Shown in pieces: positions 8,868 to 18,871 of a stretch of 35,653 bases of DNA. Position 1 is the stretch's first letter. The number at the start of each line of letters is the position of its first letter. Below the pieces are notes generated by a model, which did not search any database, had not been told where the DNA came from, and saw only the letters and a list, made by a program, of their open reading frames with translations. The position numbers were made by a program, and so were the translations under genes. This DNA is from Gammaproteobacteria bacterium (lineage in GTDB: Bacteria > Pseudomonadota > Gammaproteobacteria > Pseudomonadales > Azotimanducaceae): NCBI GenBank assembly GCA_009845835.1, contig VXYV01000108.1:1-35653 (forward strand), in the 5' to 3' direction.

Positions 8868-10139
8868 ATGAACACGCTTTGGTTGTATCTCACAGACTTT
8901 CGCATTACAAATTTCAGCGAATCTGAAGAAATTGAAGGGATTTTGCACTGGACAGTGTCTGACGATGAAAACGAACTCACCCCGGTCTCACGTTGTGCAT
9001 TGCATGAAATTGGTGATAGCCTTGATGAGATGTTTGAAGAAAGAAAGTTTGCCGCGATAAATTTGTTTGTTGAAGACACGCTGACTCTTTATGTCAAAGA
9101 AGAGGTTCCGGGTCGTAGCGTTTCGCAAATTCGACGCGCGTTACCGTTTGCAGTTGAGGATTACTTGTCAGACGACTTAGATCACGTTCAAATTGCTACT
9201 GGACCAATTTCTAGGTTTAAACCTGTGGAGTGTATTGCCATACAAAAAGAAATCTTACAAACCATCATAGAACTCATGGGAAACGCTGGGATTGCACCAA
9301 CTTTTTGTTCGACAGTTGGACTACAAATACCTCTTACTGAAGAAGAGATACAAGTGCATGTTCTAGTCGGTGAATCCCTCGTGTGGGTAAGAACAGCAGA
9401 CCAGATTGCAGCAGTTGAGCATGATTTTGCTCACGAAATCATTGAACCTACGTTGATTGGGCACGAAGAACCGACGAAATTGCTTGTACATAAGTTGGCT
9501 GACAGCGAGATGGATATTCAACGCTTCGCGTCGAGTGATTCTGAAGTTATTAACTATGACATAGGGTTACTCGAGTGGCTCGTGGACAACTTTGAAGAGG
9601 GTAGGAGTATTGATCTTCTACAAGGAGATTTCATTAGTCAAGCCGTCCATTCCTCACTAAATATCAACGAGTTAAAAGTTACTGGCGTGTTTGCAGCTGT
9701 GTTAGGTGGTTTTTATTTAGTATTAATGTTAGTCCAAGGAGTATGGGCTGATATACAAACCAATAGACTAGAGAATCAAATGCGTGAGATTTATGTAGCA
9801 ATTTACAATGAGCAACCGCATCCAACTCGCAATATCGCTACTTCGATGCGTAATCGAATGGGGGTAGGTTCTAATGTTTCGCAACAATTTAATTATCTGC
9901 TTGGTCAGTTAGCAAGTGTTGTTGCTAGTCCGGCACACAAGGTCGAACTCAACTCGTTACGTTTTCAGTCTTCGTTACAAAGTCTGTCAACGGAGTTTGA
10001 GATACCGAGCCTAGATGATTTAGATGATTTTAAAGCCGCCTTGGAAAACTCTTACATCAATGTCCGTATTAACGAAGCCGAACATGTCGAGTCAGTTAAA
10101 CGCACGCGAGCTAATTTAACGATGAGTCTTGTCCAATGA
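8868..10139 (+). CDS. gspL: Type II secretion system protein GspL
   Basis: Bitopic inner-membrane protein that tethers GspE. The N-terminal two thirds is the cytoplasmic actin-like fold (motif SVSQIRRALPFAVEDYLSDD near residues 80-100, typical of GspL). One transmembrane helix follows near residues 268-288 (VTGVFAAVLGGFYLVLMLVQ), then a periplasmic ferredoxin-like domain. 423 residues. An AGGA lies shortly before the ATG at 8868. It overlaps gspM by four bases (ATGA). Confidence 0.92.
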   Translation: MNTLWLYLTDFRITNFSESEEIEGILHWTVSDDENELTPVSRCALHEIGDSLDEMFEERKFAAINLFVEDTLTLYVKEEVPGRSVSQIRRALPFAVEDYLSDDLDHVQIATGPISRFKPVECIAIQKEILQTIIELMGNAGIAPTFCSTVGLQIPLTEEEIQVHVLVGESLVWVRTADQIAAVEHDFAHEIIEPTLIGHEEPTKLLVHKLADSEMDIQRFASSDSEVINYDIGLLEWLVDNFEEGRSIDLLQGDFISQAVHSSLNINELKVTGVFAAVLGGFYLVLMLVQGVWADIQTNRLENQMREIYVAIYNEQPHPTRNIATSMRNRMGVGSNVSQQFNYLLGQLASVVASPAHKVELNSLRFQSSLQSLSTEFEIPSLDDLDDFKAALENSYINVRINEAEHVESVKRTRANLTMSLVQ

Positions 10140-10636
10140 ACCAACTTAAGCAACAACTAGCTGAATCTTCAGCGGGTCGATGGTATAAATCTCGGTCAAA
10201 ACGGGAACAGATATTGTTAATAACTGCTGGGACCGTTATTACGCTGTTTCTGTTACTAGCAGTCGTCGTACCTTTAATTTCGGATTATCGTAATACCAAT
10301 ATTTCGAGTTACGAACGAGCGATTAAAGACGTCGAGTGGATGCGTCTCAATCAGGAACAAGCGACAGAACGCTTAGCAGTTCAACAAGGGCAGGGAGACG
10401 AAGTTGGTATGTCTCCGATTTCTCGTAGTGCCAACTTACACGATGTAGTCGTTAAGACAATCCAAGATGGGAATGGTGGAACCGTAGTAACGACGGAGGG
10501 ACAGTCGTTTGAGAATGTGGTTCGTTGGTTGTTCTCATTACAGAATGAACTTGGGTTACAAATGACTCAAGTGCGTATGTGGCGCACCGATGCTGATATA
10601 CCTTCGGTCGTAGATTTACAATTTACCGTGAGATAG
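10136..10636 (+). CDS. gspM: Type II secretion system protein GspM
   Basis: Small bitopic partner of GspL. One transmembrane segment at about residues 27-48 (LLITAGTVITLFLLLAVVVP) follows a short cytoplasmic tail with the usual WYKSRSKREQILL pattern. The periplasmic part contains a short ferredoxin-like domain ending in LQFTVR. 166 residues. Last gene of the T2SS block; no gspN or prepilin peptidase follows, and no clear hairpin terminator is visible directly after it. Confidence 0.9.
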   Translation: MNQLKQQLAESSAGRWYKSRSKREQILLITAGTVITLFLLLAVVVPLISDYRNTNISSYERAIKDVEWMRLNQEQATERLAVQQGQGDEVGMSPISRSANLHDVVVKTIQDGNGGTVVTTEGQSFENVVRWLFSLQNELGLQMTQVRMWRTDADIPSVVDLQFTVR

Positions 10637-11122
10637 ATCTTAATGACAGGTCTTCTCAGCTAAATGCAAATTTGTTAAAACTTTGCTTCTAACCGTAATC
10701 GCGGTGAACACTTAAGAAAACCGAGGAATTAGTTGCAATGTCTATTAATTCCAAAATTTTGTTCCTTTTCAATGCTTTGTCCGTTTAGGCGTTAAGCATA
10801 CAAGTTCCCATCGTTCTTTGAAACTTCCCGTCTGAAGGATTTATTAGCAATCCTTATGTTCAATCTGTAATTTAACATAATATATATTATGCGTAATTAG
10901 ATTAATCAATATGACAGCGTGGTTCTGTGATGTTTCCTGATCTTTTGTTTTCAATCAAAGAACAGATTTGACTTGTTTATTCGATGCTGGCAACAAATTT
11001 ATCCTGGCTTCACTTCATGAAACCACAGTCTCTACCGATATAAGTCAAAAAGTAATCACGATCAGAAGTCTAAAGTTTAGACTCCAGTTTCCTCACGTCA
11101 CTTGAATATAGGAACTCATTCA
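10637..11122. other. AT-rich intergenic region with palindromes
   Basis: This 486-base stretch has no credible ORF. It contains a perfect 16-bp palindrome CATAATATATATTATG at 10876-10891 and an odd-centred inverted repeat GTCTAAAGTTTAGAC at 11068-11082, about 40 bases before the next start codon. The second could be an operator or a short hairpin in the 5' leader. No terminator with a T-run was found after gspM. Confidence 0.5.
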
Positions 11123-12219
11123 ATGAATACTAGAGCTACTACAAACCAAACGGTAAAAAATCTCACATTGTTTCTATCAGGCGCTCTGCTCGCAACGGGT
11201 GTACTCTTAGTCTTGTACTTTACGATGCCTTTTGAAAATACTCAAGATCAGGTTGGGCTGTCTACGGAAGTTCCCCTCACGACTACTCAAATAACAAACG
11301 ACAGTCCCGTACCGGTAAGTCCTACCAATGGAATCTACACCGTCAGTTCAATAACGGAAATATTTACCAATTATTCAGGCAGTTTTGACAGATACGCAGC
11401 GTTGTTTGCTCTGGTTTCACGTTCTGATGAAAAAAAGATAGTCGAACTATTTGAAGGAACTCTCGATAAACGATTGAATGAGAATAATTCTGAGTATCTA
11501 GACGGTTTTAGACGCACTATGCTGTCAAAATTAGTACGGCTTAATCCAGATATGGCTAGTACTCTGTATCAGAATCTAGAGACCGATTTACAGACCCCGT
11601 TAACCTACTCTCTCGCCCGAGAATGGGCAAACGTAGACCTTGATAGTGTTGTAGATTTTGTAATCCAAATTTGCTTTCTACGGTGTTAACAAACGTATCA
11701 AATTACGATCCCAAAAAGGCTTTTGATCTTGCCCTAAAGTTACCTATTGGGGCTAGTAAAATTGGTTTAGAAGCTGATGTCATGAGTTCAGTTGCTTTTT
11801 ATAACTTAACCCTTGCCAAAGACTTTCTCGGTCGAGTCCGAGATGGCCGGACAAAGTTATTTGCCTACGAAGTTGTAGGAGAGGCTATGGCAGTCAACGG
11901 TGGATTTGATGAGGCGATCAATTTAGGTCGAGAATTACCGGCAACCGATAGAGAACAATATTACATAAGACTGGGAACGGTATTGGCCGGTGATTATGGA
12001 GGCGTGGACAGAACTATACTTTCAAAAATCGCCCTTCTCCCATCGGAAATTGCCCAATCTCGTACCGCCTTCACTGCACTTACAAATACTCAAGGACAAA
12101 ACGCACTCACTGCCGAGCAAGTAGACCAACTAAAAGAATACTTGATTTCTGAGGATGTTGAGAAACTAAAAGAACATCTTGATAGACATAATTATCAAGT
12201 ATTCCCGTTCTTCCAGTAG
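11123..12219 (+). pseudogene. Membrane-anchored helical-repeat protein, frameshifted
   Basis: Two open frames, 11123-11689 and 11671-12219, read as one protein broken by a one-base shift. The first part begins with a signal anchor (LTLFLSGALLATGVLLVLYF, residues about 15-35), then a Thr/Pro-rich linker and helical segments ending ...NVDLDSVVDF. The second continues NPNLLSTVLTNVSNYDPKKA and more helical repeats (TPR/HEAT-like in feel). Adding one T to the TTTT at 11656-11659 joins them into about 365 residues. ATG 11123 is preferred over TTG 11102 because AGGA lies nine bases upstream. I do not recognise the family. It is either a decaying gene or a sequence error. Confidence 0.6.
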
Positions 12220-12233
12220 ACTAGACAGAGTTT

Positions 12234-13436
12234 TTAGGTGACCTTCTTCTTCGTCTGATATTTGTCTTGCTGCCAAACCCTTTCATTTATTACTTGTTCT
12301 AGGATTTGGACAGCAGCGATTACTTGATTCTCGTCCACATAAAGTGGTGCCAGACCAAAACGCAAGATATTCGGCTCGCGAAAATCTCCAATTACTTTAC
12401 GATCAATCAATGATTGAATTAATGGGTATGCGTGCTTAGACGCAAAAGACACTTGAGATCCTCTTTGAGTCGGATTGCTTGGTGAAATGAGCTCTAAACT
12501 CGGACAACGTGCTTTCATTTCAGCAATAAACAATTCACTCAAAACGACCGATTGGTCATACAATTTGTAAAGATCAACATTCTTCCATAGTGCGAGCGCA
12601 TGCTCGAGTATCTTGAATTGGATAACGGAAGGAGTACCGATACGAAATCGCCCCACTCCTTTAGCTGGTGTATACCGAATATCCATCGAAAATGGTTTTT
12701 TATGTCCTAGCCATCCAGGCATTACAGGTTGAATACTGCTTACTAAATCTGGTCGAACGTAAACGAACGCGGGTGCTCCAGGACCTCCGTTCAAATATTT
12801 GTAAGTACATCCAACTGCGAACTCTGCTTGTATTGTTTCTAGTTCTAGGGGGAGTGCTCCGGCAGAATGTGCGAGATCCCAAATTACTACAGATCCACAT
12901 TCATGGGCGCGTGTCGTAATCTCTGCCATATCATGTTTTCGACCAGTGCGATAATCAACGTGCGTTAAACACACCACTGCGACTTCGTCGTTGATTTTTT
13001 TGATGACTTGATCTGGTTTGGTGATCTTCAGCTGGTGTCCTCTTCCAAGAGTATCTAATAGACCATTGGCAATATACAAATCGGAAGGAAAATTGCCCGA
13101 ATCGGTTAAAACAACTTTGCGTTTTGGACGCATTTCCACTGCGGCTGCTAAAACCTGAAACAACTTCACAGATAGAGTATCGCCCATACTTATAGTGTCA
13201 AGTGAAACCCCGATAATCGGGGCTAACAAATTTCCTACCGTGTGTGGTAACTCAATCCATCCGCAAGTATTCCAAGCACTGATTAGTTCTTTTTTCCATT
13301 CGGAATCGATAACACTATATGCGATGTCTTCCGATCCCTTGACAGGTGGTCCTAAAGAATTACCGTCCAGATAAATTAGCCCTTTAGCAAGATCGAACAA
13401 GTGCCTTCGGGGAAAGTCCCTATGGTCTATTGTCAC
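12234..13436 (-). CDS. kynU: Kynureninase
   Basis: PLP enzyme that cleaves L-kynurenine (and 3-hydroxykynurenine) to anthranilate (or 3-hydroxyanthranilate) and alanine. The 400 residues contain YLDGNSLGPP near the N-terminus, the DLAHSAGALPLEL aspartate segment, and the cofactor lysine in CTYKYLNGGPGAPAF. The C-terminal end RFGLAPLYVDENQV matches the family. Its ATG overlaps the kynA stop by four bases, so the two form an operon. It ends 14 bases from the convergent broken gene. Confidence 0.95.
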   Translation of the reverse strand: MTIDHRDFPRRHLFDLAKGLIYLDGNSLGPPVKGSEDIAYSVIDSEWKKELISAWNTCGWIELPHTVGNLLAPIIGVSLDTISMGDTLSVKLFQVLAAAVEMRPKRKVVLTDSGNFPSDLYIANGLLDTLGRGHQLKITKPDQVIKKINDEVAVVCLTHVDYRTGRKHDMAEITTRAHECGSVVIWDLAHSAGALPLELETIQAEFAVGCTYKYLNGGPGAPAFVYVRPDLVSSIQPVMPGWLGHKKPFSMDIRYTPAKGVGRFRIGTPSVIQFKILEHALALWKNVDLYKLYDQSVVLSELFIAEMKARCPSLELISPSNPTQRGSQVSFASKHAYPLIQSLIDRKVIGDFREPNILRFGLAPLYVDENQVIAAVQILEQVINERVWQQDKYQTKKKVT

Positions 13437-14242
13437 AGATCACCTCTGAGATTCCAGAGTTCAGGAAATAACACTATATCCAGCCTTTTTCGCAAAAATG
13501 GTACACCGGATGAACCACCAGTCCCCTTCTTACACCCGATTATACGTTCGACCGTAGTAACATGATTAAACCGCCACCGACGAAAATAATCTTCCAAATC
13601 TACTAACTTTTCCGCTAATTCGTATAGCTCCCAATAATTGTCCGATTCCTCGTAAACAATTTTCCAGCGATCTTGTACTTCTTTATCTGGTTTCCGAGGT
13701 TGTGTGAGCTGTGGCGGCGGCGCCGAATCCTCGTCTTTTTCTACGGTTGAATAGAGTACATCAATCGCACAGTCGTAAAGACTTGGTTGTCGTAGTTCAG
13801 CTGCTAATGTTTCATAGTCCAACTCTGTTGATTTATGGAATTCTAATAGTCCTACGTCTCTGTTTCCCAACATGTATTCAATCAGACGGTATTGGAATGA
13901 ATGAAACCCAGAAGAATTCCCTAGTATGCCTCTAAATTTCGTGTACTCGCTGGGTGTCAGAGTTCGTAACACACCCCATGATTGGTTCAGCAGTTCAAAT
14001 ATTCGTGACACTCGTGCTAAGATTTTGTTCGTTACGTTCAGTTTTTGAGATTTAATACATTCTCTAGCGTACTGCAGTTCATGAATAAGAAGTTTCATCC
14101 AAAGTTCGGAAGTTTGATGTTGGACGACGAACAACATTTCATCGTGAGACTTACTAAACAATTGTTGTGAAGACAGTAGTGAACTTAGGCAAAGGTAACC
14201 GTGATAGGTTTGTTGTGTTGGTGTGGTTTCGGTTTGGTCCAT
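13433..14242 (-). CDS. kynA: Tryptophan 2,3-dioxygenase
   Basis: Heme dioxygenase that opens the indole ring of L-Trp to N-formylkynurenine. Active-site signatures are all visible: HDEMLFVVQHQTSELWMK (distal His and substrate contacts) near residues 34-51, FQYRLIEYMLGN with the substrate-binding Arg, and RFNHVTTVERIIGCKKGTGG with the proximal heme His and the GTGGSSG loop. 269 residues, close to the usual length. First gene of the kynA-kynU operon. The promoter must lie in the 281 bases shared with the divergent oxygenase gene. Confidence 0.95.
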   Translation of the reverse strand: MDQTETTPTQQTYHGYLCLSSLLSSQQLFSKSHDEMLFVVQHQTSELWMKLLIHELQYARECIKSQKLNVTNKILARVSRIFELLNQSWGVLRTLTPSEYTKFRGILGNSSGFHSFQYRLIEYMLGNRDVGLLEFHKSTELDYETLAAELRQPSLYDCAIDVLYSTVEKDEDSAPPPQLTQPRKPDKEVQDRWKIVYEESDNYWELYELAEKLVDLEDYFRRWRFNHVTTVERIIGCKKGTGGSSGVPFLRKRLDIVLFPELWNLRGDL

Positions 14243-14523
14243 TCGGTTCTATGTTCCCTGTAAGTCCGTATGGATTATTGTAGATGTATGCACTAAGAGG
14301 TTGGTACTGTTTGATTACGCTCTGTTCTCAAATCGTGATTACTCGGGGATACAATCTTCTTCAACTTCCGATGTAAAAAGCAATATTTTTATAATTTGTT
14401 CGTCTTTTGCAAAACATTCGCAACCTGAATTACTCAAATTTGAGAGTTTTTGCCAGTAACTTGTTTGCTAAACGGATTTACATCAGGTCACTACCCCCGC
14501 CCCACTCGCACATACTTAGTTAA

Positions 14524-15720
14524 ATGGAACACGACACTGATCGCAGCGAAAGACTCGCTATTCCTGGAGTATATCGAAATCAAATAGTGCGAGCACGACG
14601 GTATGACGTTAACTACGCTAATAAATATATCGAACATGCCAATGTTGGTGATCCACAATTGGATCGAGTGATGGAAGAACTTGCTGATTTACCACCGACC
14701 GAATTTCATAAATTTACCAGAGCAGCCATTGAACAAGAGTCCGATAACTTTCAACAAGCTCCAAAGGTTTTCCGAGAGTTTTTTGAAGACCATGTCGGCG
14801 AACCGAAGTGGTTAGATTTTGAAGCACATAAACCAGCAGTCGTCGCGTTTCATTTAAATGCCACGAACGTTTTAGTGGGATTTGTAACCGGAGTCTTAAT
14901 CGAAGGGTTTACTACCTTGATTGCCAAGTCATTTGCCGCTACGGGTCGTGTGCTACAACCCTCCACTGCTAAGCGTCGCTTAAGTCAAAACAATCGTCAT
15001 TTGTTGGAATCATATATGCCAGGCGGTCTAAGACGTTACGGCGATGGTTGGAAATTATCGATGCGACTTCGCTTTATCCATGCAAAGGTGCGTTACTTGA
15101 TAAGACATGCCGATGGCGCGTGGGATGAAGACTTTTTTGGACTCCCAATTAGTTCAGCTCATTTAGGATTTGCGGCTGCCCAGTTTTCCATGAGATTGTT
15201 ACATCATGCTAAACGTGTTGGTGCAGTATTCTCTAAAGATGACCAAGCAAGCATCATGGAACTTTGGCGATACGTTAGCTATGTCATGGGTGTACCGGAA
15301 GCAATTCTTTACAAAGACATAGACGAAGCAGAAAAAATTTGGCAAGCCGGACTAATGTGTGAACCATTGCCGCAACCCGATTCAATCAAGATGTGTAAAG
15401 CACTCATCCAAGCTATACCATTGACTGCGGGTATCACCGATCCAAAGGAACACGATTCAATTATCCATTTAGGATACGTATTATCTCGTTCACTCATAGG
15501 TCATGAGATGGCAGATCACTTGGAATTTCCCAAGAAGAACACTGTGGCTGCCCTTCCCTTGTGGCGTCTGAAGAGTCACTTCCAACGGTTTGTGCGAGGG
15601 AAACAAGCCACAAAACAGTTTAATTTCAGTTCAATGCTCGAAGTTTCCGCTTATGATAGTCCCGATACCACCTACCAAATGCCGACTCATCACTTGAATT
15701 CAGAGTCAGAAGCTTGGTAA
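14524..15720 (+). CDS. MpaB / latex-clearing type oxygenase (DUF2236 family)
   Basis: 398-residue protein of the oxygenase-MpaB/rubber oxygenase superfamily, whose characterised members are b-type heme enzymes acting on isoprenoid chains. Seen: WLDFEAHKPA, a hydrophobic helix VLVGFVTGVLIEGFTTLIAK, and the Arg/His segment MRLRFIHAKVRYLIR near residues 180-194, which resembles the heme-ligand region of the family, then ELWRYVSYVMGVPEA. The substrate is unknown. It is the first gene of a tandem set with an RND transporter 15 bases downstream and a LolA-like protein, so an isoprenoid or other lipid substrate handled at the envelope is conceivable but unproven. Confidence 0.8.
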   Translation: MEHDTDRSERLAIPGVYRNQIVRARRYDVNYANKYIEHANVGDPQLDRVMEELADLPPTEFHKFTRAAIEQESDNFQQAPKVFREFFEDHVGEPKWLDFEAHKPAVVAFHLNATNVLVGFVTGVLIEGFTTLIAKSFAATGRVLQPSTAKRRLSQNNRHLLESYMPGGLRRYGDGWKLSMRLRFIHAKVRYLIRHADGAWDEDFFGLPISSAHLGFAAAQFSMRLLHHAKRVGAVFSKDDQASIMELWRYVSYVMGVPEAILYKDIDEAEKIWQAGLMCEPLPQPDSIKMCKALIQAIPLTAGITDPKEHDSIIHLGYVLSRSLIGHEMADHLEFPKKNTVAALPLWRLKSHFQRFVRGKQATKQFNFSSMLEVSAYDSPDTTYQMPTHHLNSESEAW

Positions 15721-15735
15721 CACAATTTTGCTTTC

Positions 15736-18027
15736 TTGACAACCAATTTCGTACAAAAATTGACTGAATCTGTACTCACCTATAGGTGGTGGGTGTTAGG
15801 AGGGATTGTCTTAATCGTCGGTGTCCTTTCAGTGGGGGTACCGCGCATTCAGATTACCAGTGATCACTTCGTATTATTTGCTGAGGACAACCCCGAGTTA
15901 CAAATCTTTGAGCTGTTCGAAGACACTTACGTAGAAACCAATCAAGCGTTACTCGCGATCGCACCAAAGGTGGGCACTATATATACTCGCGAATCGCTTG
16001 AGTTTATTGAAGACATCACCAACGAAGCTTGGTTTGTACCTTTCGCGACCCGGGTTGATTCAGTCGCAAATTTCAATCACAGTGAATCTCTCGATGATGA
16101 TTTGTACGTTGGACCTTTGGTTGAAAATGCGGCAGAATTAACCGATACTGAATTAGCTCGAATTCAAAACATCGTTCAAACCTCGTCGGAGTTGATCGAT
16201 CGGTTAGTATCACGTGACGGTCAAGTCGCGGCTGTACTAATCAATTTTGTATTACCGGAAGACCGCGACGCGGCAGTGCTTGAAGTAACCAACTATCTCC
16301 GTGATTTGGTTGAGACAACAAAAGTAGCACATCCGGGGTTCGATTTGTATTTGACCGGGGAGATCATAATGCAACGAACCTTTTACGACGCTACTCAGGC
16401 TGACATGACTACGTTAATCCCGGTCGTGTTCTTGGTTATTGTTGTACTTACTCTATTGCTATTGCGATCATGGACCGGTACAGTTGCAGTGACTGTCTTG
16501 GTAATTGGTACAATCAACCTGACGATGGGGTTGGCTGGTTGGTTATCAATCGTCTTAAACCCTGTTACTGCAGGCATTTCCGTGATCGTGATGACCTTAG
16601 CTGTAGCAGATTCCGTGCATATCGTTACCTCATACCTAGCGAATTTGCGTACTGGTACGGTTAAACAAACTGCGATAAAGGAAGCGATTCGAACCAACTT
16701 TCAACCCATTACGATTACCTCAATCACCACTGCCCTTGCCTTTCTTACTTTAAACGCATCGGATTCTCCACCTTTTCATGTCCTTGGCAACTTTGTGGCT
16801 TTCGGCGTAATTATGGCGCTTTTGCTTTCTTTCACATTATTACCCGCCTTATTGTCGGTACTTCCAATCCGGGTAAAAACACAATCGGTAAAGAAACACG
16901 AAATGTTTACCCGTTTAGCTGATTTTGTGATTAAACGAAAGTATTGGTTATTGGGAGGTGGAATTGTCGTTATTGGTCTAACGATTTCGGGTGTGTTTCG
17001 CTTGCAGTTTACCGACAACTGGACTCAATATTTCGATCAACGTTTTCAGTTTCGTACTGACAGTGACTTCGTAGCGCAGAATTTAACTGGATTGGAAAGC
17101 TGGGAGTTTTCACTTGATTCAGGTACCGATGGTGGAGTCACGAATGTGGAATTTCTGAACAAGGTAGAGAATTTTGCAAATTGGTTGAGGAAACAAGAAG
17201 AAGTTGGATATGTGCATACCTTTACCGATACCATGAAACGGTTAAACATGAATATGCACGGCGACAAAGAAGAATATTACAAGTTACCCGAAGAATCTGC
17301 ACTTGCGGCGCAGTACTTGTTGTTGTATGAATTTGCGCTTCCATTTGGGCGCGATATGAACGACCAAATTGATATAGGGAAATCTGCTACTCGAATGACC
17401 GCGGTTGCACAAGATGGTATGACATCGGACGAGATCAAGGAACTAGGTGATCGCGCTGAATTGTGGTTAAATCAAAACACTCCAGAATTGGCCACCGATA
17501 CCACTGGATTCACGATTGTGTTTAGTCACTTATCGGAACGAAACATAGATTCGATGTTAACAGCAACTGTGATTGCGATGGGTTTAATCTCGTTGATCTT
17601 ACTCATCGTACTTAAGAGTGTGAAAATTGGCTTCATCAGTCTCATTCCAAATTATGTTCCTGCCGCACTAACCTTTGGAGTGTGGGGGCATTTGGTAGGG
17701 CAAGTTGGGCTCGCCGGATCGGTCATGACGGCGATGGCATTTGGAATCATTGTGGACGATACGACTCACTTTCTATCAAAGTATCAACTTGCGCGACGGA
17801 CTGGTATGACGCCACCCGACGCAATTAGGTATACCTTCGAAAAAGTTGGTCGAGCGTTGTGGACGACAACCGTTGTCTTAGCTTGCGGTTTCATTGTGTT
17901 TTCCTTGTCTGGGTTCGAAGTTACTTGGACACTTGGTTTGATGTTGTCCATTACCGTCATATTAGCATTTGTAGCTGATTTTTTGTTTTTACCTCCATTA
18001 CTCCTTACTATAGATCGGAAGAAATAA
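15736..18027 (+). CDS. RND superfamily transporter, MMPL type
   Basis: 763-residue inner-membrane protein with the RND two-fold repeat: an N-terminal helix (WWVLGGIVLIVGVLSVGV), a large periplasmic loop, five helices, then the same again. The helices carrying proton-relay residues are visible at TLAVADSVHIVTSYL and FGIIVDDTTHFLSKY. The shape is that of MMPL/HpnN-like exporters of lipids and hydrophobic molecules, not tripartite drug pumps; no membrane fusion protein or TolC-like gene is near. Start is TTG 15736, 15 bases after the oxygenase stop. Its TAA overlaps the ATG of the LolA-like gene (TAATG). Confidence 0.9.
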   Translation: MTTNFVQKLTESVLTYRWWVLGGIVLIVGVLSVGVPRIQITSDHFVLFAEDNPELQIFELFEDTYVETNQALLAIAPKVGTIYTRESLEFIEDITNEAWFVPFATRVDSVANFNHSESLDDDLYVGPLVENAAELTDTELARIQNIVQTSSELIDRLVSRDGQVAAVLINFVLPEDRDAAVLEVTNYLRDLVETTKVAHPGFDLYLTGEIIMQRTFYDATQADMTTLIPVVFLVIVVLTLLLLRSWTGTVAVTVLVIGTINLTMGLAGWLSIVLNPVTAGISVIVMTLAVADSVHIVTSYLANLRTGTVKQTAIKEAIRTNFQPITITSITTALAFLTLNASDSPPFHVLGNFVAFGVIMALLLSFTLLPALLSVLPIRVKTQSVKKHEMFTRLADFVIKRKYWLLGGGIVVIGLTISGVFRLQFTDNWTQYFDQRFQFRTDSDFVAQNLTGLESWEFSLDSGTDGGVTNVEFLNKVENFANWLRKQEEVGYVHTFTDTMKRLNMNMHGDKEEYYKLPEESALAAQYLLLYEFALPFGRDMNDQIDIGKSATRMTAVAQDGMTSDEIKELGDRAELWLNQNTPELATDTTGFTIVFSHLSERNIDSMLTATVIAMGLISLILLIVLKSVKIGFISLIPNYVPAALTFGVWGHLVGQVGLAGSVMTAMAFGIIVDDTTHFLSKYQLARRTGMTPPDAIRYTFEKVGRALWTTTVVLACGFIVFSLSGFEVTWTLGLMLSITVILAFVADFLFLPPLLLTIDRKK

Positions 18028-18833
18028 TGAAATTTTTCAATTGTTGCCGTTTTTTGACTAGTACCGGTTTGCTAGTATGGATACTCGTTTCAAGTACCTA
18101 TGCAGATTCCAAAGATCCTGTCGCGAAAGGTTTACGGATTGCACAAGATACTGAGGATTTTCAGGCCGGTTTCGAAAACTATGTTGCAAAACAAACTATG
18201 ATTCTGCGTGATCGAAAAGGACGTGAGTCGACTCGGAATCTACGGGTCAAAGTTCTCGAATCGGAAGACAGCGGGAAAAGGATTCTGTTTATATTTGACG
18301 AACCTAGAGACGTACGAGGTACGACTTTACTCATCCATTCTAATCCTGGGGAACAGGACGACCAGTGGATATTTTTGCCAGCACTACAACGAGTCAAACG
18401 GTTAAATTCTCGCAGTCAATCTTCATCTTTCATGGGTAGTGAATTTTCTTATGAAGACATGAATCCGCCTGAAGTTGGTAAATTCACTTATGAATATTTA
18501 CGTGACGAAATACTCAGAGAGCGTGAATGTACAGTCATCGAACGTGTTCCGGTGTCCGATGGTTCAGCTTACAGTCGTCAAGTGGTATGGCAAGACAAAA
18601 CTGCTTATCGTCTATGGAAGGTCGAATATTTTGATCGTAAAGGCGATCATCTCAAGACACTAACGGTATCCGATTATGAGCAATATCTTGACCACTATTG
18701 GCAAGCACAGTCCATGACAATGACAAACCATGTGAACGGTAAAAGTACCACAATTGATTGGTCAGAGTATGAATTCAGAGGCGATTTAGATGACTCTGAC
18801 TTCACACAAACAAGTTTACGCCGAACGCGATAA
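18027..18833 (+). CDS. LolA-like outer membrane lipoprotein-sorting protein
   Basis: 268-residue periplasmic protein with a signal peptide (hydrophobic LTSTGLLVWILVSSTYA, cleavage likely after YA-DS). The mature part has the pattern of the LolA_like family often encoded beside MMPL transporters: FIFDEPRDVRGTTLLIH, QWIFLPALQRVKRLNSRSQS, and FMGSEFSYEDM. The fold is thought to cradle acyl chains, so it may carry a lipid from the RND pump across the periplasm. Overlaps the transporter stop by one base, which points to coupled translation. Confidence 0.87.
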   Translation: MKFFNCCRFLTSTGLLVWILVSSTYADSKDPVAKGLRIAQDTEDFQAGFENYVAKQTMILRDRKGRESTRNLRVKVLESEDSGKRILFIFDEPRDVRGTTLLIHSNPGEQDDQWIFLPALQRVKRLNSRSQSSSFMGSEFSYEDMNPPEVGKFTYEYLRDEILRERECTVIERVPVSDGSAYSRQVVWQDKTAYRLWKVEYFDRKGDHLKTLTVSDYEQYLDHYWQAQSMTMTNHVNGKSTTIDWSEYEFRGDLDDSDFTQTSLRRTR

Positions 18834-18871
18834 ACCTGTAGATCACTTTGGTAGAGCGAACTTTCAGTCTC

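Noticed and set aside
12178..12199. Hairpin CTTGATA/TATCAAG as a terminator between the split gene and kynU
   Set aside because: It lies inside coding sequence and has no T-run right after it on either strand.
14223..14459. 78-residue plus-strand frame between kynA and the oxygenase gene
   Set aside because: It overlaps the kynA start, has no Shine-Dalgarno and shows no recognisable protein pattern; the region is better explained as a divergent promoter gap.
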